DNA from: Streptomyces flaveus
GTDB taxonomy: Bacteria > Actinomycetota > Actinomycetes > Streptomycetales > Streptomycetaceae
NCBI RefSeq assembly: GCF_014647675.1
Contig: NZ_BMPQ01000003.1
Coordinates: forward strand, 62,001-126,000
Direction of reading: 5' to 3'
DNA length: 64,000 bases
Both the position numbers and the translations under genes were made by a program. Each line of letters starts with the position of its first letter. Position 1 is the stretch's first letter. The notes below the pieces were generated by a model, which was given only the letters and a program-made list of their open reading frames with translations, made no database searches and was not told where the DNA came from. Positions 26,699-35,746 of this stretch are shown one piece after another.

Positions 26699-26724
26699 CC
26701 GGCGTACAGCCCGACTCGTCTGCC
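26699..26724 (+). repeat. Putative attR: second copy of rnpB 3'-end repeat
   Basis: All 26 bases equal 16444-16469. It is bracketed by a perfect 10-bp inverted repeat: GCCCAGGTCA at 26669-26678 and TGACCTGGGC at 26735-26744. The left side (26600-26700) is unusually AT-rich for this genome, with repeated TAGCCA units near 26627-26645. Confidence 0.72.
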
Positions 26725-26880
26725 AGTAGGGCTCTGACCTGGGCTTATGGTCTGGTCGGAGCCTTTTGTCGTGTCTGGGCACATCCCGCTTCTACCTGCG
26801 AGTTCCCGGGAGTTCCCGCGCGAGTGTGCACGCGTTGTGCACTGGGGCGCGGTCTCGGGCGGTGGGTTCGATGAGTGATG
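26725..26880. other. Non-coding right flank of the putative island
   Basis: No gene seen. It holds a GAGTTCCCGG-GAGTTCCCGC tandem near 26801-26820. Confidence 0.4.
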
Positions 26881-27240
26881 TCACCGAGTCGCCGGAGGGG
26901 GCTGGCGGGTGCCGGGGCCGCAGTGGTCCGCGTAGCCGCCCTTGGCGTCCGGGCCGGACTCGCCGGCCTTGAGGAAGCTGACGGCGGGCAGGCTGCCGGC
27001 CTTGAGGGAAGCGTCGAAGTCGGTCAGGTCGTAGTTGTGGTTGGCCCGCCCGCTGTACCCGACCTCGGCGATGCTCTTCCGGGCCAGGTGGTGCGGGTCG
27101 GCGGTCGACTTGTAGTAGGCGAAGGCGTTGTGGTGCGGGCTGTAGTCCTCCACCGCCGCGCCGCCGACGTTGGTGTGGGTGGTACCGGCGCACTTCGGGT
27201 AGTCGCCGCTCGTACCGTCCCAGGCGGCGGGGGCCGGAAG
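26881..27240 (-). pseudogene. Phospholipase C / acid phosphatase-like phosphoesterase fragment
   Basis: About 120 codons on the minus strand encode an internal stretch of the phosphoesterase (phospholipase C-like) family: WDGTSGDYPKCAGTTHTNVG, VEDYSPHHNAFAYYKSTADP, NHNYDLTDFDASLKAG and LPAVSFLKA. The catalytic N-terminal region is absent and the C-terminal end is replaced after YADH by an unrelated tail. Intact enzymes are secreted and about 400-500 residues long. A second small piece of the same family lies at 29568-29625 on the other strand. Confidence 0.75.
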
Positions 27241-27391
27241 CCTCCGCGAGGGCGCGCACGGTCGACGGTGTGTGGCCCCCGGTGGGTCGGCGCTGCCGAG
27301 AGGTCCGCATACTCGGTGATCGTCGCGGTGCCGTGAGTGCGGTGACTGCTGTGACCGGTGGGCTGAGCAGGTAGAAGGGTTGTTGGGGGAT
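27241..27391. other. Upstream region of APC permease
   Basis: About 150 bp between the phosphoesterase fragment and the permease start; GC-rich, promoter expected, no clear hexamers identified. Confidence 0.4.
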
Positions 27392-29374
27392 ATGAAGGAC
27401 GCGAACGAACTTGCCGTGCCGGAAGTGGTGGACAGTCCCGCTCTTCGGGCGCAGCCGAGCGGCAGCCTGGCGCGGTGGTTGCTGCGCCACCGGGTGCAGC
27501 CGGTCGGGCCGGCTGCGAGTGAGGGGCATACCGAGCCACACGCCTGGTGGAAGGTGATGTGCCTGACGGGCGTGGACTACTTCTCCAGCCTGGCCTATGT
27601 GCCGGCGATCGCGGCGCTTGCGGCCGGGGCGGTGTCGCCGTTGGCGACGTTGCTGATCGTGGCGTTGACGCTGGTGGGGATGCTGCCGATGTACCGGCGG
27701 GTGGCCCGGGAAAGCCCGCATGGAGCCGGGTCGGTGGCGATGTTGGAGGATCTGCTGCCGTTTTGGCGGGGCAAGCTGTTCGTGCTGGTCCTGCTGGGTT
27801 TTGTCGCCACGTCGTGGATCATCACGATCACCTTGTCCGCGGCGGACGCCTCCGTCCACATGGTGGAGAACCCCTACCTGCCCCATGCCCTGCACGGTCA
27901 TGAGGTCGCCATCACGGTGGCGTTGTTGCTGGTGCTCGGAGGGGTGTTCCTGCTCGGGTTCAGCGAAGCGGTCAGTGTGGCCATCCCGCTGGTCGCGGTC
28001 TTCCTGGTCCTCAACGCGGTGGTCATCGCCGTCGGATTGGTGGACGTGTTCACCAATCCGGGGGCGTGGTCGGCGTGGACGGACGCGCTTGGCGAGGGCG
28101 GAGGCGGACTCGGCGATCTGGCGGGGCCGGCGCTGGTGGCGTTTCCGCTGCTGGTGCTGGGGCTGTCCGGCTTCGAGACCGGGGTGAGCATGATGCCGCT
28201 CGTGTCCGCCGACGGCGCCGATCCTGAGCAGCGGCTGCGCTCACGTATCCGCAACACCCGCAGGCTGCTGACCACCGCCGCGCTCATCATGAGCGTCTAC
28301 CTGCTGTCCGCGAGCTTCGTGACCACCGTCCTCATCCCGCACAAGGAGTTCGAGCCCGGCGGCGAGGCCAACGGCCGGGCCCTGGCCTGGCTGGCCCACG
28401 AGCACGTCGGGGAGGCGTTCGGCACCGTCTACGACGTCAGCACCATCTTGATCCTGTGGTTCGCGGGCGCCTCCGCGATGGCGGGGCTGGTCAACATCGT
28501 CCCGCGGTACCTGCCCGACTACGGCATGGCCCCGGAGTGGGGACGCGCGGTACGCCCGGTCGTGATCGTCTACACCGTTCTCTGTGTCCTCATCACCATC
28601 GCGTTCGACGCCGACGTCGATGCCCAGGCCGGCGCCTACGCCACCGGCATCCTGGCCATGATGGTCTCCGGCGCTTTCGCCGTCACCGTCTCGGTCGTAC
28701 GCCGCCGCCGGCGCGCGACCGCCGCAGGCTTCGCACTGCTCACCGCGGTCCTGCTCTACGCCCTGATGGCCAACATCGTCGACAAGCCCGACGGCATCGC
28801 CATCTCCGGCATGTTCATCACCGGCATCATCGCCGTGTCGCTGATCTCCCGGGTCTCACGCACCACCGAACTGCGCGCCGACCGCATCGTCTTCGACGAG
28901 GCCGCCCGCCGGTTCATCACCGACACCCTTGCCCACGACAACTCCATCAACATCATCGCCAACCGGCGTGAGGCCGGCGATGGCGCCGAGTACTCCGGCA
29001 AGGAGCGCGAGCAGCGCGGCAGCAATCCGGTGCCCGCCCCGGCCGATGTGCTGTTCGTGGAAATCGATGTGGTCGACCCGTCCGACTTCAGTGAAGTCCT
29101 CGCTGTACGCGGAGTCGAGGTCGACGGCTACCGCATCCTGCGCGCCGAGGCACCGGCCGCGCCGAACGCCATCGCCGCGATTCTGCTCGCCCTGCGCAAC
29201 GCCACGGGTGTTCAGCCGCACTGCTACTTCGCGTGGGCCGAAGGCAGCCCCCTGATGCACATGTTCCGCTACTTCCTGCTCGGCCGCGGCGACACCGCTC
29301 CGGTCACCCGCGAGATCATCCGCAGCAATGAACCCGACCCCGATCGCCGCCCCGGCATCCACGTCGGCGGCTGA
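27392..29374 (+). CDS. APC-superfamily amino acid permease
   Basis: 660-residue membrane transporter with about twelve hydrophobic segments between residues 60 and 490, beginning [20 protein letters not shown], the TM1 substrate-site region of APC carriers, followed by a cytosolic C-terminal domain of about 160 residues ([15 protein letters not shown] onward). Proton-coupled uptake of an amino acid is likely; the exact substrate is unknown. ATG 27392 follows GGGGG; TTG 27380 is an alternative start. It is intact although flanked on both sides by pieces of a broken phosphoesterase gene, and downstream by a transporter relic. Confidence 0.88.
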   Translation: MKDANELAVPEVVDSPALRAQPSGSLARWLLRHRVQPVGPAASEGHTEPHAWWKVMCLTGVDYFSSLAYVPAIAALAAGAVSPLATLLIVALTLVGMLPMYRRVARESPHGAGSVAMLEDLLPFWRGKLFVLVLLGFVATSWIITITLSAADASVHMVENPYLPHALHGHEVAITVALLLVLGGVFLLGFSEAVSVAIPLVAVFLVLNAVVIAVGLVDVFTNPGAWSAWTDALGEGGGGLGDLAGPALVAFPLLVLGLSGFETGVSMMPLVSADGADPEQRLRSRIRNTRRLLTTAALIMSVYLLSASFVTTVLIPHKEFEPGGEANGRALAWLAHEHVGEAFGTVYDVSTILILWFAGASAMAGLVNIVPRYLPDYGMAPEWGRAVRPVVIVYTVLCVLITIAFDADVDAQAGAYATGILAMMVSGAFAVTVSVVRRRRRATAAGFALLTAVLLYALMANIVDKPDGIAISGMFITGIIAVSLISRVSRTTELRADRIVFDEAARRFITDTLAHDNSINIIANRREAGDGAEYSGKEREQRGSNPVPAPADVLFVEIDVVDPSDFSEVLAVRGVEVDGYRILRAEAPAAPNAIAAILLALRNATGVQPHCYFAWAEGSPLMHMFRYFLLGRGDTAPVTREIIRSNEPDPDRRPGIHVGG

Positions 29375-29389
29375 CCCCGCGCCCCGTCT

Positions 29390-29566
29390 TTCGAGCAAGT
29401 CGCCCGCTTCAACCCCGTGACCTGGTACCTCGACGCCACCCGGTCCATCCTCTCCGGCCACCCCGACTGGGGCTTCATCGGAATCAGCGTCGCGTTCATC
29501 GTCGGGCTCGCCGGCACAACCTTCAGCCTGTCGATCGGCGCCTATCGACGGCTTGCCGCCGAGTAG
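29390..29566 (+). pseudogene. ABC-2 permease C-terminal relic
   Basis: 58 codons ending TAG 29564-29566 encode the last part of a drug-type ABC-2 permease: FEQVARFNPVTWYLDATRS, one final membrane segment (FIVGLAGTTFSLSIGAY) and RRLAAE. No start codon and no upstream half, so it is a remnant left by deletion. It begins 15 bp after the permease stop. Confidence 0.65.
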
Positions 29567-29567
29567 C

Positions 29568-29625
29568 GAGGTGATGGACTACTACGACGGCAACACCGTC
29601 ACCGGCCTGTGGAACGACGCCCATA
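29568..29625 (+). pseudogene. Phosphoesterase fragment, second piece
   Basis: EVMDYYDGNTVTGLWNDAHK is a conserved internal motif of phospholipase C-like phosphoesterases that precedes the stretch found inverted at 26881-27240. Only about 19 codons remain. Together the two pieces suggest one ancestral gene broken by an inversion or insertion around the APC permease. Confidence 0.5.
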
Positions 29626-29664
29626 AAAAGCAGCCGCCCCGGACTGAGAGCGGTAAGCGGCTGC
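29625..29664 (-). terminator. Rho-independent-like terminator of AfsR-type gene
   Basis: Inverted repeat GCAGCCGC (29630-29637) / GCGGCTGC (29657-29664). Read on the minus strand it is followed at once by CTTTTTAT, a T-run rare in this genome, 21 bp after the regulator stop at 29685. Confidence 0.7.
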
Positions 29665-29684
29665 CGAGCTGCCCTCAAGGGCTG

Positions 29685-32570
29685 TCATGGTCGTCTGAGG
29701 TTCCGCTCGATCGCCTGCCGTGCCGCTTCGAGGACGGCCGGCCGGCCGGGGATCGGTGTCGCTGCGGCGGTCGCGGGGTGCGCGGTGGGTTCGGCGCCGT
29801 GAGAGCGGTCTGGGGCGGGGCGGGTGCCCTCTACGGCGGGTGCGTCGGGGGCCTGGTCGGCCGCGGCGTCGATCAGGGCCGCCGGTTCGTCGTCGCCGAG
29901 CCGGCGCAGCAGGTCGGCGAGGTTGCGCAGGGCGGTCCACAGGTGGGTCCAGTTGCCGTTGCGGGCGAAGTACTCGATGGCGTCGCGGTAGCCGTCCAGC
30001 GCCTCGTCGACCCGGCCCGCACAGGCGCGTACCGAGTGGAGCCCGACGGTCGCGACGCCGACGAGGAAGGTGGCGCCCGAGGTGCGGGCCAGGTCGATGG
30101 CACGGAGGTAGTGCCGCTCGGCCGGCTCGCTGTGGCCCGCGAGGCTGTCGATCTCCCCGGCGACGTAGGCGCCCCACGAGAGCATCGAGGGCGACACCGC
30201 GGCGGTCAGCCCTCGGTCGTTCAGTCTCCGCGCCTCCTCCAGATCGCCCGCGTAGGCCATCGCGAGGGCGGCGATCCCGAGGCTCTCCCGCTGCGGGCCG
30301 ACGAGATCGACCGCGGCGAGGCAGTGCTCGACCACGTCGTCGTAGGCGCCGCGAGCCAGGTCGGCCACCGAGAGGACCATCAGGCAGTGCCATGATCCGG
30401 CGCTGTTGGCCGCTTTCTCCAGCCCGGTACGGGAGAGCCGGTCGGCCCGGCGGTAGTCGCCGCGGTGGTAGGCGGCTTCCGCCGCGACTCCGAGCACGGC
30501 CACAGCACTCGGGTGGCCGGCGAGCGCCGGATCGTCGGCCAGTTCCTCCGCCCAGTCGCGAATCTCGACGAGATCGCGGTAGGCGACCGCCTCGAACAGC
30601 GCGACGACCATCGCCACGGCGTCGTCCAGAGATCCCTGGCCGCGGACCAGCCGCCACGCGGCCCGCAGGTTCGGCAGTTCGCGGCGCAGGACGGCGTCGG
30701 CCTCGGGCTCCCGCTCGGTGTCCATGACGGTGCCGATCCATGAGGTCAGCTCGACGGCCCAGCGCAGCATGCGCTCGGCCGCGGCCTTGTCCTCGCCGGC
30801 CGCCGCGAGCCGGTCAAGACCGAAGGCCCGCAACGTCTCCAGCATGCGGAACCGGGTGGCCCCCTCGAAGGAGGCCTCGACCATGGAGGCGTCGACGAGG
30901 CGGGCCAGAGTGCTTCCGGGGTCGCTCTCCAAGCCCAGGCCGGCGGCGAGCCGCTCCGCGGTGTCGAGGTCGACACCGTCGACGAAGACCGACAGATGCC
31001 GGAACAGCCGCCGTTCGTCCTCGGTGAGGAGCTGGTACGACCACTCGACGGTCGCGCGCAGCGTCCGGTGCCGGGAATCCGCGCTGGGGCTGCCCCCGCC
31101 GAGCAGGTCGAGCGAGCGGTCGAGGCGGCCCCGCAGATCAGCCAGGGAGAACGTGGACAGCCGGCCGGCCGCGAGCTCGATGGCCAGCGGCATCCCGTCG
31201 AGCCGGTGCACGATGTCGGCGATCGTACGCAGCTGTGCCGGCGTCGGTGGCGGCCCGGGGCGAACCCGGCGGGCCCGGTCCAGGAAGAGCGCCACGGACG
31301 GAACCCGCGAAGGATCCTGATCGGGGTGGGGCAGTGGCAGCGGTGCCAGCCGTGAGACATGTTCGGCCGCCAGACCGAGAGGTTCGCGGCTGGTGGCCAG
31401 CAGGGAAATTCCGGAGCACGTGGAGAGGATCGTGTCCACCGTGTCTCGTACGCCGTCGAGCAGGTGCTCGCAGTTGTCGATCACCAACAGACCGGGGCGG
31501 TCGCTCAGCATGGCGACGCAGGCGGACAGAACGTCGCCCCGGTCGACCTTCAGGTTCAGGGCCGCCGCCAGCGCGTGCGGGATGGCGGCGGGATCGGTGA
31601 CCGGCGCGAGCAGCAGCACTGTCACCGTGCCGCTCTGCCGCGCGACCTCCAGAGCGACCCGGGTCTTGCCGACGCCGCCGGGACCGACGAGCGTGACCAG
31701 CCGCTCGGCCGCCAACAGCCGGTGCAGGGCCGCGACTTGCGCCGCACGGCCGATCAGCCGGGTGGTCGGCCGGGCCGGCACCCCGGGCAGGCCGGACGCC
31801 GAACTCTCGGCGCCTGCGATGATCTCGCGCTCGAGCTCGTCCAGCGTGGGTGAGGGATCGAGGCCGGTCTCGTCGACCAGCCGACGCCGGTATTCCCGTC
31901 CGACGCGCAGCGCGTCCGGCGCCTGCCCGGTCGCCGCCAGCGCCCGCATGAGCAGGAGGACCGCGGGCTCGCGCAGTGGGTCGGCGGCCGATGACGTGGC
32001 AGCGAGGCCAAGGATCCGGTCGGCCTGTCCCGCGGCGACGGCGACGGCGATCAGCGCGTCGGTCACCTCGCGGCGCAGCAGTGCGTACTCCTCGACCGCG
32101 GTGGCGATGGGCACGATGTCGGTGAGGTCGGCGAGAACTGGCCCTCGCCACAGCCCGTGCGCCTCTTGAAGCAGGCGGAACGCGCCGGCCGGGTCGCGCT
32201 GTTCCGTCGTACGCGCCGTCGCGAGCAACGCCCGCGCCTGCGCGACGTCCAGTTCATCGCGTCCGAGTGCGAGCCGATAGCCGTCCTGCCGCGTCTCGAG
32301 CCGGGCCACCGCAGGACCGAGGTGTCCGCGCAGCCGGGACACCTGGTTGTGCAGGGCCTGACGCCCTGATTCAGGTACCTCCGACGGCCACAGCGCGTCC
32401 ATGAGATGGTCGACCGTCACGGTCCGGCCCTCGGCGAGCGCGAGCAGCGCGAGCACCGCACGCCGCTTCGGACCGGGTACGTCGACGGGGGCACCGCCGA
32501 CGAGCAGCCGCAGCGGCCCGAGTACCTCCACACGAACCAACGGCGACGGCGACAGATGCCCGGCTGCCAT
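29685..32570 (-). CDS. AfsR/SARP-type transcriptional regulator with NB-ARC and TPR regions
   Basis: 961-residue regulator. Residues about 10-100 form an OmpR-like winged helix (VRVEVLGPLRLLVGG, RRAVLALLALAEG), about 105-250 a BTAD domain, about 275-540 an NB-ARC ATPase with Walker A LVGPGGVGKTRVAL and a Walker B region around PGLLVIDNCEHLLDG, then helical TPR-like repeats to the end. Such proteins activate secondary-metabolite genes, but no biosynthetic cluster lies beside it; its nearest target is the divergent methyltransferase. ATG 32570 (MAAGHLSP) fits the domain start; ATG 32591 is possible. Confidence 0.9.
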   Translation of the reverse strand: MAAGHLSPSPLVRVEVLGPLRLLVGGAPVDVPGPKRRAVLALLALAEGRTVTVDHLMDALWPSEVPESGRQALHNQVSRLRGHLGPAVARLETRQDGYRLALGRDELDVAQARALLATARTTEQRDPAGAFRLLQEAHGLWRGPVLADLTDIVPIATAVEEYALLRREVTDALIAVAVAAGQADRILGLAATSSAADPLREPAVLLLMRALAATGQAPDALRVGREYRRRLVDETGLDPSPTLDELEREIIAGAESSASGLPGVPARPTTRLIGRAAQVAALHRLLAAERLVTLVGPGGVGKTRVALEVARQSGTVTVLLLAPVTDPAAIPHALAAALNLKVDRGDVLSACVAMLSDRPGLLVIDNCEHLLDGVRDTVDTILSTCSGISLLATSREPLGLAAEHVSRLAPLPLPHPDQDPSRVPSVALFLDRARRVRPGPPPTPAQLRTIADIVHRLDGMPLAIELAAGRLSTFSLADLRGRLDRSLDLLGGGSPSADSRHRTLRATVEWSYQLLTEDERRLFRHLSVFVDGVDLDTAERLAAGLGLESDPGSTLARLVDASMVEASFEGATRFRMLETLRAFGLDRLAAAGEDKAAAERMLRWAVELTSWIGTVMDTEREPEADAVLRRELPNLRAAWRLVRGQGSLDDAVAMVVALFEAVAYRDLVEIRDWAEELADDPALAGHPSAVAVLGVAAEAAYHRGDYRRADRLSRTGLEKAANSAGSWHCLMVLSVADLARGAYDDVVEHCLAAVDLVGPQRESLGIAALAMAYAGDLEEARRLNDRGLTAAVSPSMLSWGAYVAGEIDSLAGHSEPAERHYLRAIDLARTSGATFLVGVATVGLHSVRACAGRVDEALDGYRDAIEYFARNGNWTHLWTALRNLADLLRRLGDDEPAALIDAAADQAPDAPAVEGTRPAPDRSHGAEPTAHPATAAATPIPGRPAVLEAARQAIERNLRRP

Positions 32571-32720
32571 GGGAACCCCCGTGTCCGGCATGCGCGTGCG
32601 ACGAGGACGAACTGGGTCTGTTAGCACGACGATAGCCCGTGCGAGGGCTGTGACAGGTCGCGCGCCAATCCTTTCTGTCGTGACCGGCAACGAGCCGGTT
32701 CGACAAGAAGGAGAACTGTG

Positions 32721-33767
32721 ATGGACCACGAGAAGGTCAACGAGTTCCTGGGCCGGTTCGTGACCGACCTGGGGGCGACCGAAGCCGCCGGATCCGTCGC
32801 GATCGGCCATCGGCTCGGGCTCTACCGCGCACTCGCGGAGCGCCCCGCGACGCCCGAGGAGTTTGCCGAGCGCACCGGGTGCCACCCGCGCTACCTCACC
32901 GAGTGGCTGCGCGGACAGGCCGCCGGCGGGTACGCCGACTACGAACCGGAAACCGGTCGGTTCGCGCTGACCGAGGAGCAGGCATTCTGTCTGGCCGACC
33001 CGAACGGCCCCAACGTGCCCGCGGCCTTCCTCGCCGCTCTGGGGATGCTGCGCGCCGAACCGCGGATCGCCGAAGCGTTCCGCACCGGAGGCGGCGTCGG
33101 CTGGCACGAGCACCACGAGGACGTCTTCTTCGGGGTCGACGCGTTCTACCGGCCCGGCTACGTGGCCGAGCTGATCCCGAGCTGGATCCCGGCTCTGGAG
33201 GGGGTCGACGCGAAACTGACCGCCGGCGCGCGCGTGGCCGACATCGGCTGCGGTCTCGGCTCCACGTCACTGCTCCTCGCCGAGGCCTACCCGCGCACCA
33301 CCGTCGTGGGCTCGGACTACCACGGCACGTCGATCGAGCTGGCCCGTAAGAAGGCCTCCGAGGCCGGGGTCACCGACCGGGTCACCTTCGAGGTGGCCAC
33401 CGCGCAGACCTTCGTCGGCACGGACTACGACCTGGTGATGACGTTCGACTGCCTGCACGACATGGGCGATCCGCTCGGCGCCGCCCGGCGGGTACGGGAG
33501 GCGCTGGCCCCGGACGGCACCTGGCTGCTGGTGGAGCCGTTCGCCTCCGACACGGTCGAGGACAACTTCAACCCGGTCGGCCGGCTCTACTACAGCGGCT
33601 CCACGTTCCTCTGCGTGCCCAACAGCCTGTCCCAGCCGGGCGGCTACGCCCTGGGCGCACAGGCCGGCGAGACCGCTGTCCGCCAGGTGATCACCGACGC
33701 CGGTTTCACCGGGTTCCGCCGCGCCGCGCAGACGCCGTTCAACGTGGTGTACGAGATCCGGCCGTGA
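32721..33767 (+). CDS. SAM-dependent methyltransferase with winged-helix N-terminus
   Basis: 348-residue class I methyltransferase. The N-terminal 90 residues form a winged-helix dimerisation region (FAERTGCHPRYLTEWLRGQA) as in small-molecule O-methyltransferases. The SAM-binding motif I is ARVADIGCGLGSTS near residue 173, then VVGSDYHGTSIELAR and MTFDCLHDMGDP. Substrate unknown. ATG 32721 has AAGGAG 7 nt upstream; GTG three bases earlier is too close. Divergent from the AfsR-like regulator with a 150-bp shared region, which is the best clue to its control. Confidence 0.9.
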   Translation: MDHEKVNEFLGRFVTDLGATEAAGSVAIGHRLGLYRALAERPATPEEFAERTGCHPRYLTEWLRGQAAGGYADYEPETGRFALTEEQAFCLADPNGPNVPAAFLAALGMLRAEPRIAEAFRTGGGVGWHEHHEDVFFGVDAFYRPGYVAELIPSWIPALEGVDAKLTAGARVADIGCGLGSTSLLLAEAYPRTTVVGSDYHGTSIELARKKASEAGVTDRVTFEVATAQTFVGTDYDLVMTFDCLHDMGDPLGAARRVREALAPDGTWLLVEPFASDTVEDNFNPVGRLYYSGSTFLCVPNSLSQPGGYALGAQAGETAVRQVITDAGFTGFRRAAQTPFNVVYEIRP

Positions 33768-33964
33768 GCCGGTGGGCGATCCGACCGTGAGACGGAGGCG
33801 ACGGTCATGCTCGCCCACGACTGCCGACCGGCCGGACGACCCTGCCTTTGCCGCAACGGCCCACGATGCACCTCACCCGCTGGGGAACCTGGTCGCGGGC
33901 CTGCTGGCTCAGGGGCAGGAACTCGGCCAGGTGCCCCGGAGACTGCGGGATCGACTGGCCGACC

Positions 33965-34008
33965 CCGGTTCCGGACGCGGTCAGTGGCCTTCCCGTGTCC
34001 GGAACCGG
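33965..34008. terminator. Bidirectional hairpin between convergent genes
   Basis: A perfect 12-bp stem, CCGGTTCCGGAC (33965-33976) with GTCCGGAACCGG (33997-34008), 20-nt loop. It sits between the convergent methyltransferase and hydrolase genes. The rest of 33768-34041 is coding-like in composition (LLAQGQELGQVPRRLRDRLA) but without a gene I can support. Confidence 0.65.
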
Positions 34009-34041
34009 ATCCAACCCGCCCGTCCCGTCGGAGGAAGACGA

Positions 34042-34950
34042 CTACTCCTGCCGAGAGAAGACCGCAGGAACACCGGCGTCCTCATCGAGCAGATCCCCGA
34101 GAGAGGAATTCCGGCGGTGCTCCGCGCCCACGATCGTGTTGCGCAGGATCCCGAGGCGTTCGACCTCGACCTCCACCACATCGCCGGGCCGCAGCAGCCA
34201 GGGCGGTGTGCGGGCGTAGCCGACACCGGACGGGGTGCCGGTGGCCAGCAGGTCACCGGGGTGCAGCGTGAGGGTGCGTGAGATGTGGGCCAGCGTCTCT
34301 CCCACGCGGTGGATCATCTGGCTGGTGGAGGCGTCCTGGACGGTTGTGCCGTTGACCCGGGTGTGCACCCGCAGCCCGTCCCGCAGGTCGCCCACCTCAC
34401 CGGCGGGCACCATGGGACCCAGCGGGCCGGAGCGGTCGGCGTTCTTCCCGAGGATCCACTGTGAGGTCAGTTTCTGCGCCCGCCGCGCGGTGACGTCGTT
34501 GAACGTCGAGTAGCCGACCACCGCGTCGAGTGCCTCGGAGGGGTCCGCGTCCACCAGCGTGCGGCCCACCCAGGCCACGATCTCGCCCTCCCAGTCCAGG
34601 CCGTCCTCGGTGGCAGGTACGGGGATGGCGGCTCCGCCGACCGTCAGCGAGCGCGTCCACCGCGCGAACAGCGTGGGGTGCTCGGGCAGCTCCTGGTCCC
34701 GGTAGGACCCTTCGGCGGCGTGGTCGAGGTAGTTCAGCCCGACGCACAGCATCTGTGCCTCCGGCAGCACCGGCGGCACCAGGCGTGCCTGACCTGCCGG
34801 CAGCGTCTCGCCGACCGACGGGCGGGCCAGCCATCCTTCGGGGTCGGCCCAGAACTCCCGGAGCCCGGCCACCACGGTGAGCCTCTCGCCATCGGGCGAC
34901 AGGTTCGCCGCCTGCACCTTGTCGGCGCCCGCCACTCCCACGATCTGCAT
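34042..34950 (-). CDS. Fumarylacetoacetate hydrolase family protein
   Basis: 302-residue FAH-fold enzyme (2-keto-4-pentenoate hydratase, acylpyruvase or fumarylacetoacetase type). The metal and catalytic core is visible: LCVGLNYLDHAAE, DWEGEIVAWVGRTL, FNDVTARRAQ and LATGTPSGVGYARTPPWLLRPGDVV (quoted in parts), with acidic metal ligands in EGEI. It likely cleaves or hydrates a beta-diketo or 2-oxo acid in a degradation pathway. ATG 34950 (MQIVGV) follows GAGGAG; GTG 34956 overlaps that site. Divergent from a GntR regulator, with an operator palindrome between. Confidence 0.9.
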   Translation of the reverse strand: MQIVGVAGADKVQAANLSPDGERLTVVAGLREFWADPEGWLARPSVGETLPAGQARLVPPVLPEAQMLCVGLNYLDHAAEGSYRDQELPEHPTLFARWTRSLTVGGAAIPVPATEDGLDWEGEIVAWVGRTLVDADPSEALDAVVGYSTFNDVTARRAQKLTSQWILGKNADRSGPLGPMVPAGEVGDLRDGLRVHTRVNGTTVQDASTSQMIHRVGETLAHISRTLTLHPGDLLATGTPSGVGYARTPPWLLRPGDVVEVEVERLGILRNTIVGAEHRRNSSLGDLLDEDAGVPAVFSRQE

Positions 34951-34995
34951 CCGCACTCCTCAGGACTGGGACGATTCGATCTCGCCATACCTGCT

Positions 34996-35011
34996 AAAGG
35001 TTACAACCTTT
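34996..35011. promoter_or_regulatory. GntR/FadR-type operator palindrome
   Basis: AAAGGTT-AC-AACCTTT, perfect 7-bp arms, centred 47-54 bp from the hydrolase start and 25 bp before the regulator start. The GGTTACAACC core fits the TGGTNNNACCA-like sites of FCD-type GntR regulators. It lies in an AT-rich stretch in the shared promoter region, so it probably controls both divergent genes. Confidence 0.65.
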
Positions 35012-35027
35012 ATGCTTGAATGGAGTC

Positions 35028-35723
35028 ATGGTCACCGAGAAACGCGCCCTGCTGGCAGGTCTGAGCGCCCCGGGCGGCACGCGAGCCGAACAGCTCGCTG
35101 CGGCACTGGAGGACCGCATCCGCGAACTGAGTCCCGGCTCCGCGATCGGCACCATCGAGGACATCCGGCAGGAGTCCGGCCTGGCCCGCGCCACGGTCAG
35201 CGAGGCCATTCGGCTCCTGCGCGACCGAAGGGCGATCGAGATCCGCCCCGGTCGCGGCGGCGGACTGTTCGTCGCCGACCAGAGCCCGGTGGTCCGGCTG
35301 CGCCACACCCTGCTCAGCGTCGCGGGGGAGCCCGGCGCGGTCGCGGACGCCATCGAGCTCCGTAACCACTTGGAGGAGCTGATCGCCGTCGGCGCCGCCC
35401 GGTGCGCGGGCGAGGACGACATCCCGGCGCTGCGGGCCTGCCTGGACGCCATGGCGGCCGCGCCGGACTGGGACGCTTTCCTGCGCGCCAACTGGGCGCT
35501 GCACGAGCGAATCGCGCAGCTGTGCCCGAACGCGATGGCCCGCGCGGTCTACGTCGGCACGCTCGGCCACCTCACGTCGTCCACCGCGCGCACCGCCGAC
35601 CGGGACGCCGACGCCTACCGAGCGGCGCGGCTGCGGATCCACGCCGACCTGGTGGAGGCGATCGCCGCCGGGGACGAGGACGCCGTCCGCGCGGCCGTCG
35701 CGCGCCACAACCACACCGACTGA
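35028..35723 (+). CDS. GntR-family regulator (FadR/FCD type)
   Basis: 231-residue regulator. The N-terminal winged helix reads IEDIRQESGLARATVSEAIR then IEIRPGRGGGLFV; the C-terminal all-helical FCD ligand domain (about residues 90-225) keeps residues such as H in WALHERIAQL that bind metal or organic acid. It probably represses the divergent hydrolase gene and may control the DUF3500 gene 23 bp downstream. The start is uncertain: ATG 35028 has GGAG only two bases away; TTG 35016 is an alternative. Confidence 0.87.
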   Translation: MVTEKRALLAGLSAPGGTRAEQLAAALEDRIRELSPGSAIGTIEDIRQESGLARATVSEAIRLLRDRRAIEIRPGRGGGLFVADQSPVVRLRHTLLSVAGEPGAVADAIELRNHLEELIAVGAARCAGEDDIPALRACLDAMAAAPDWDAFLRANWALHERIAQLCPNAMARAVYVGTLGHLTSSTARTADRDADAYRAARLRIHADLVEAIAAGDEDAVRAAVARHNHTD

Positions 35724-35746
35724 ACGCACAGCACGCAGGAGCCGTC

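Noticed and set aside
33772..34041. Coding-like stretch between the methyltransferase and hydrolase genes
   Set aside because: No start with a ribosome site, no domain, and it contains the strong 12-bp hairpin expected of a terminator.
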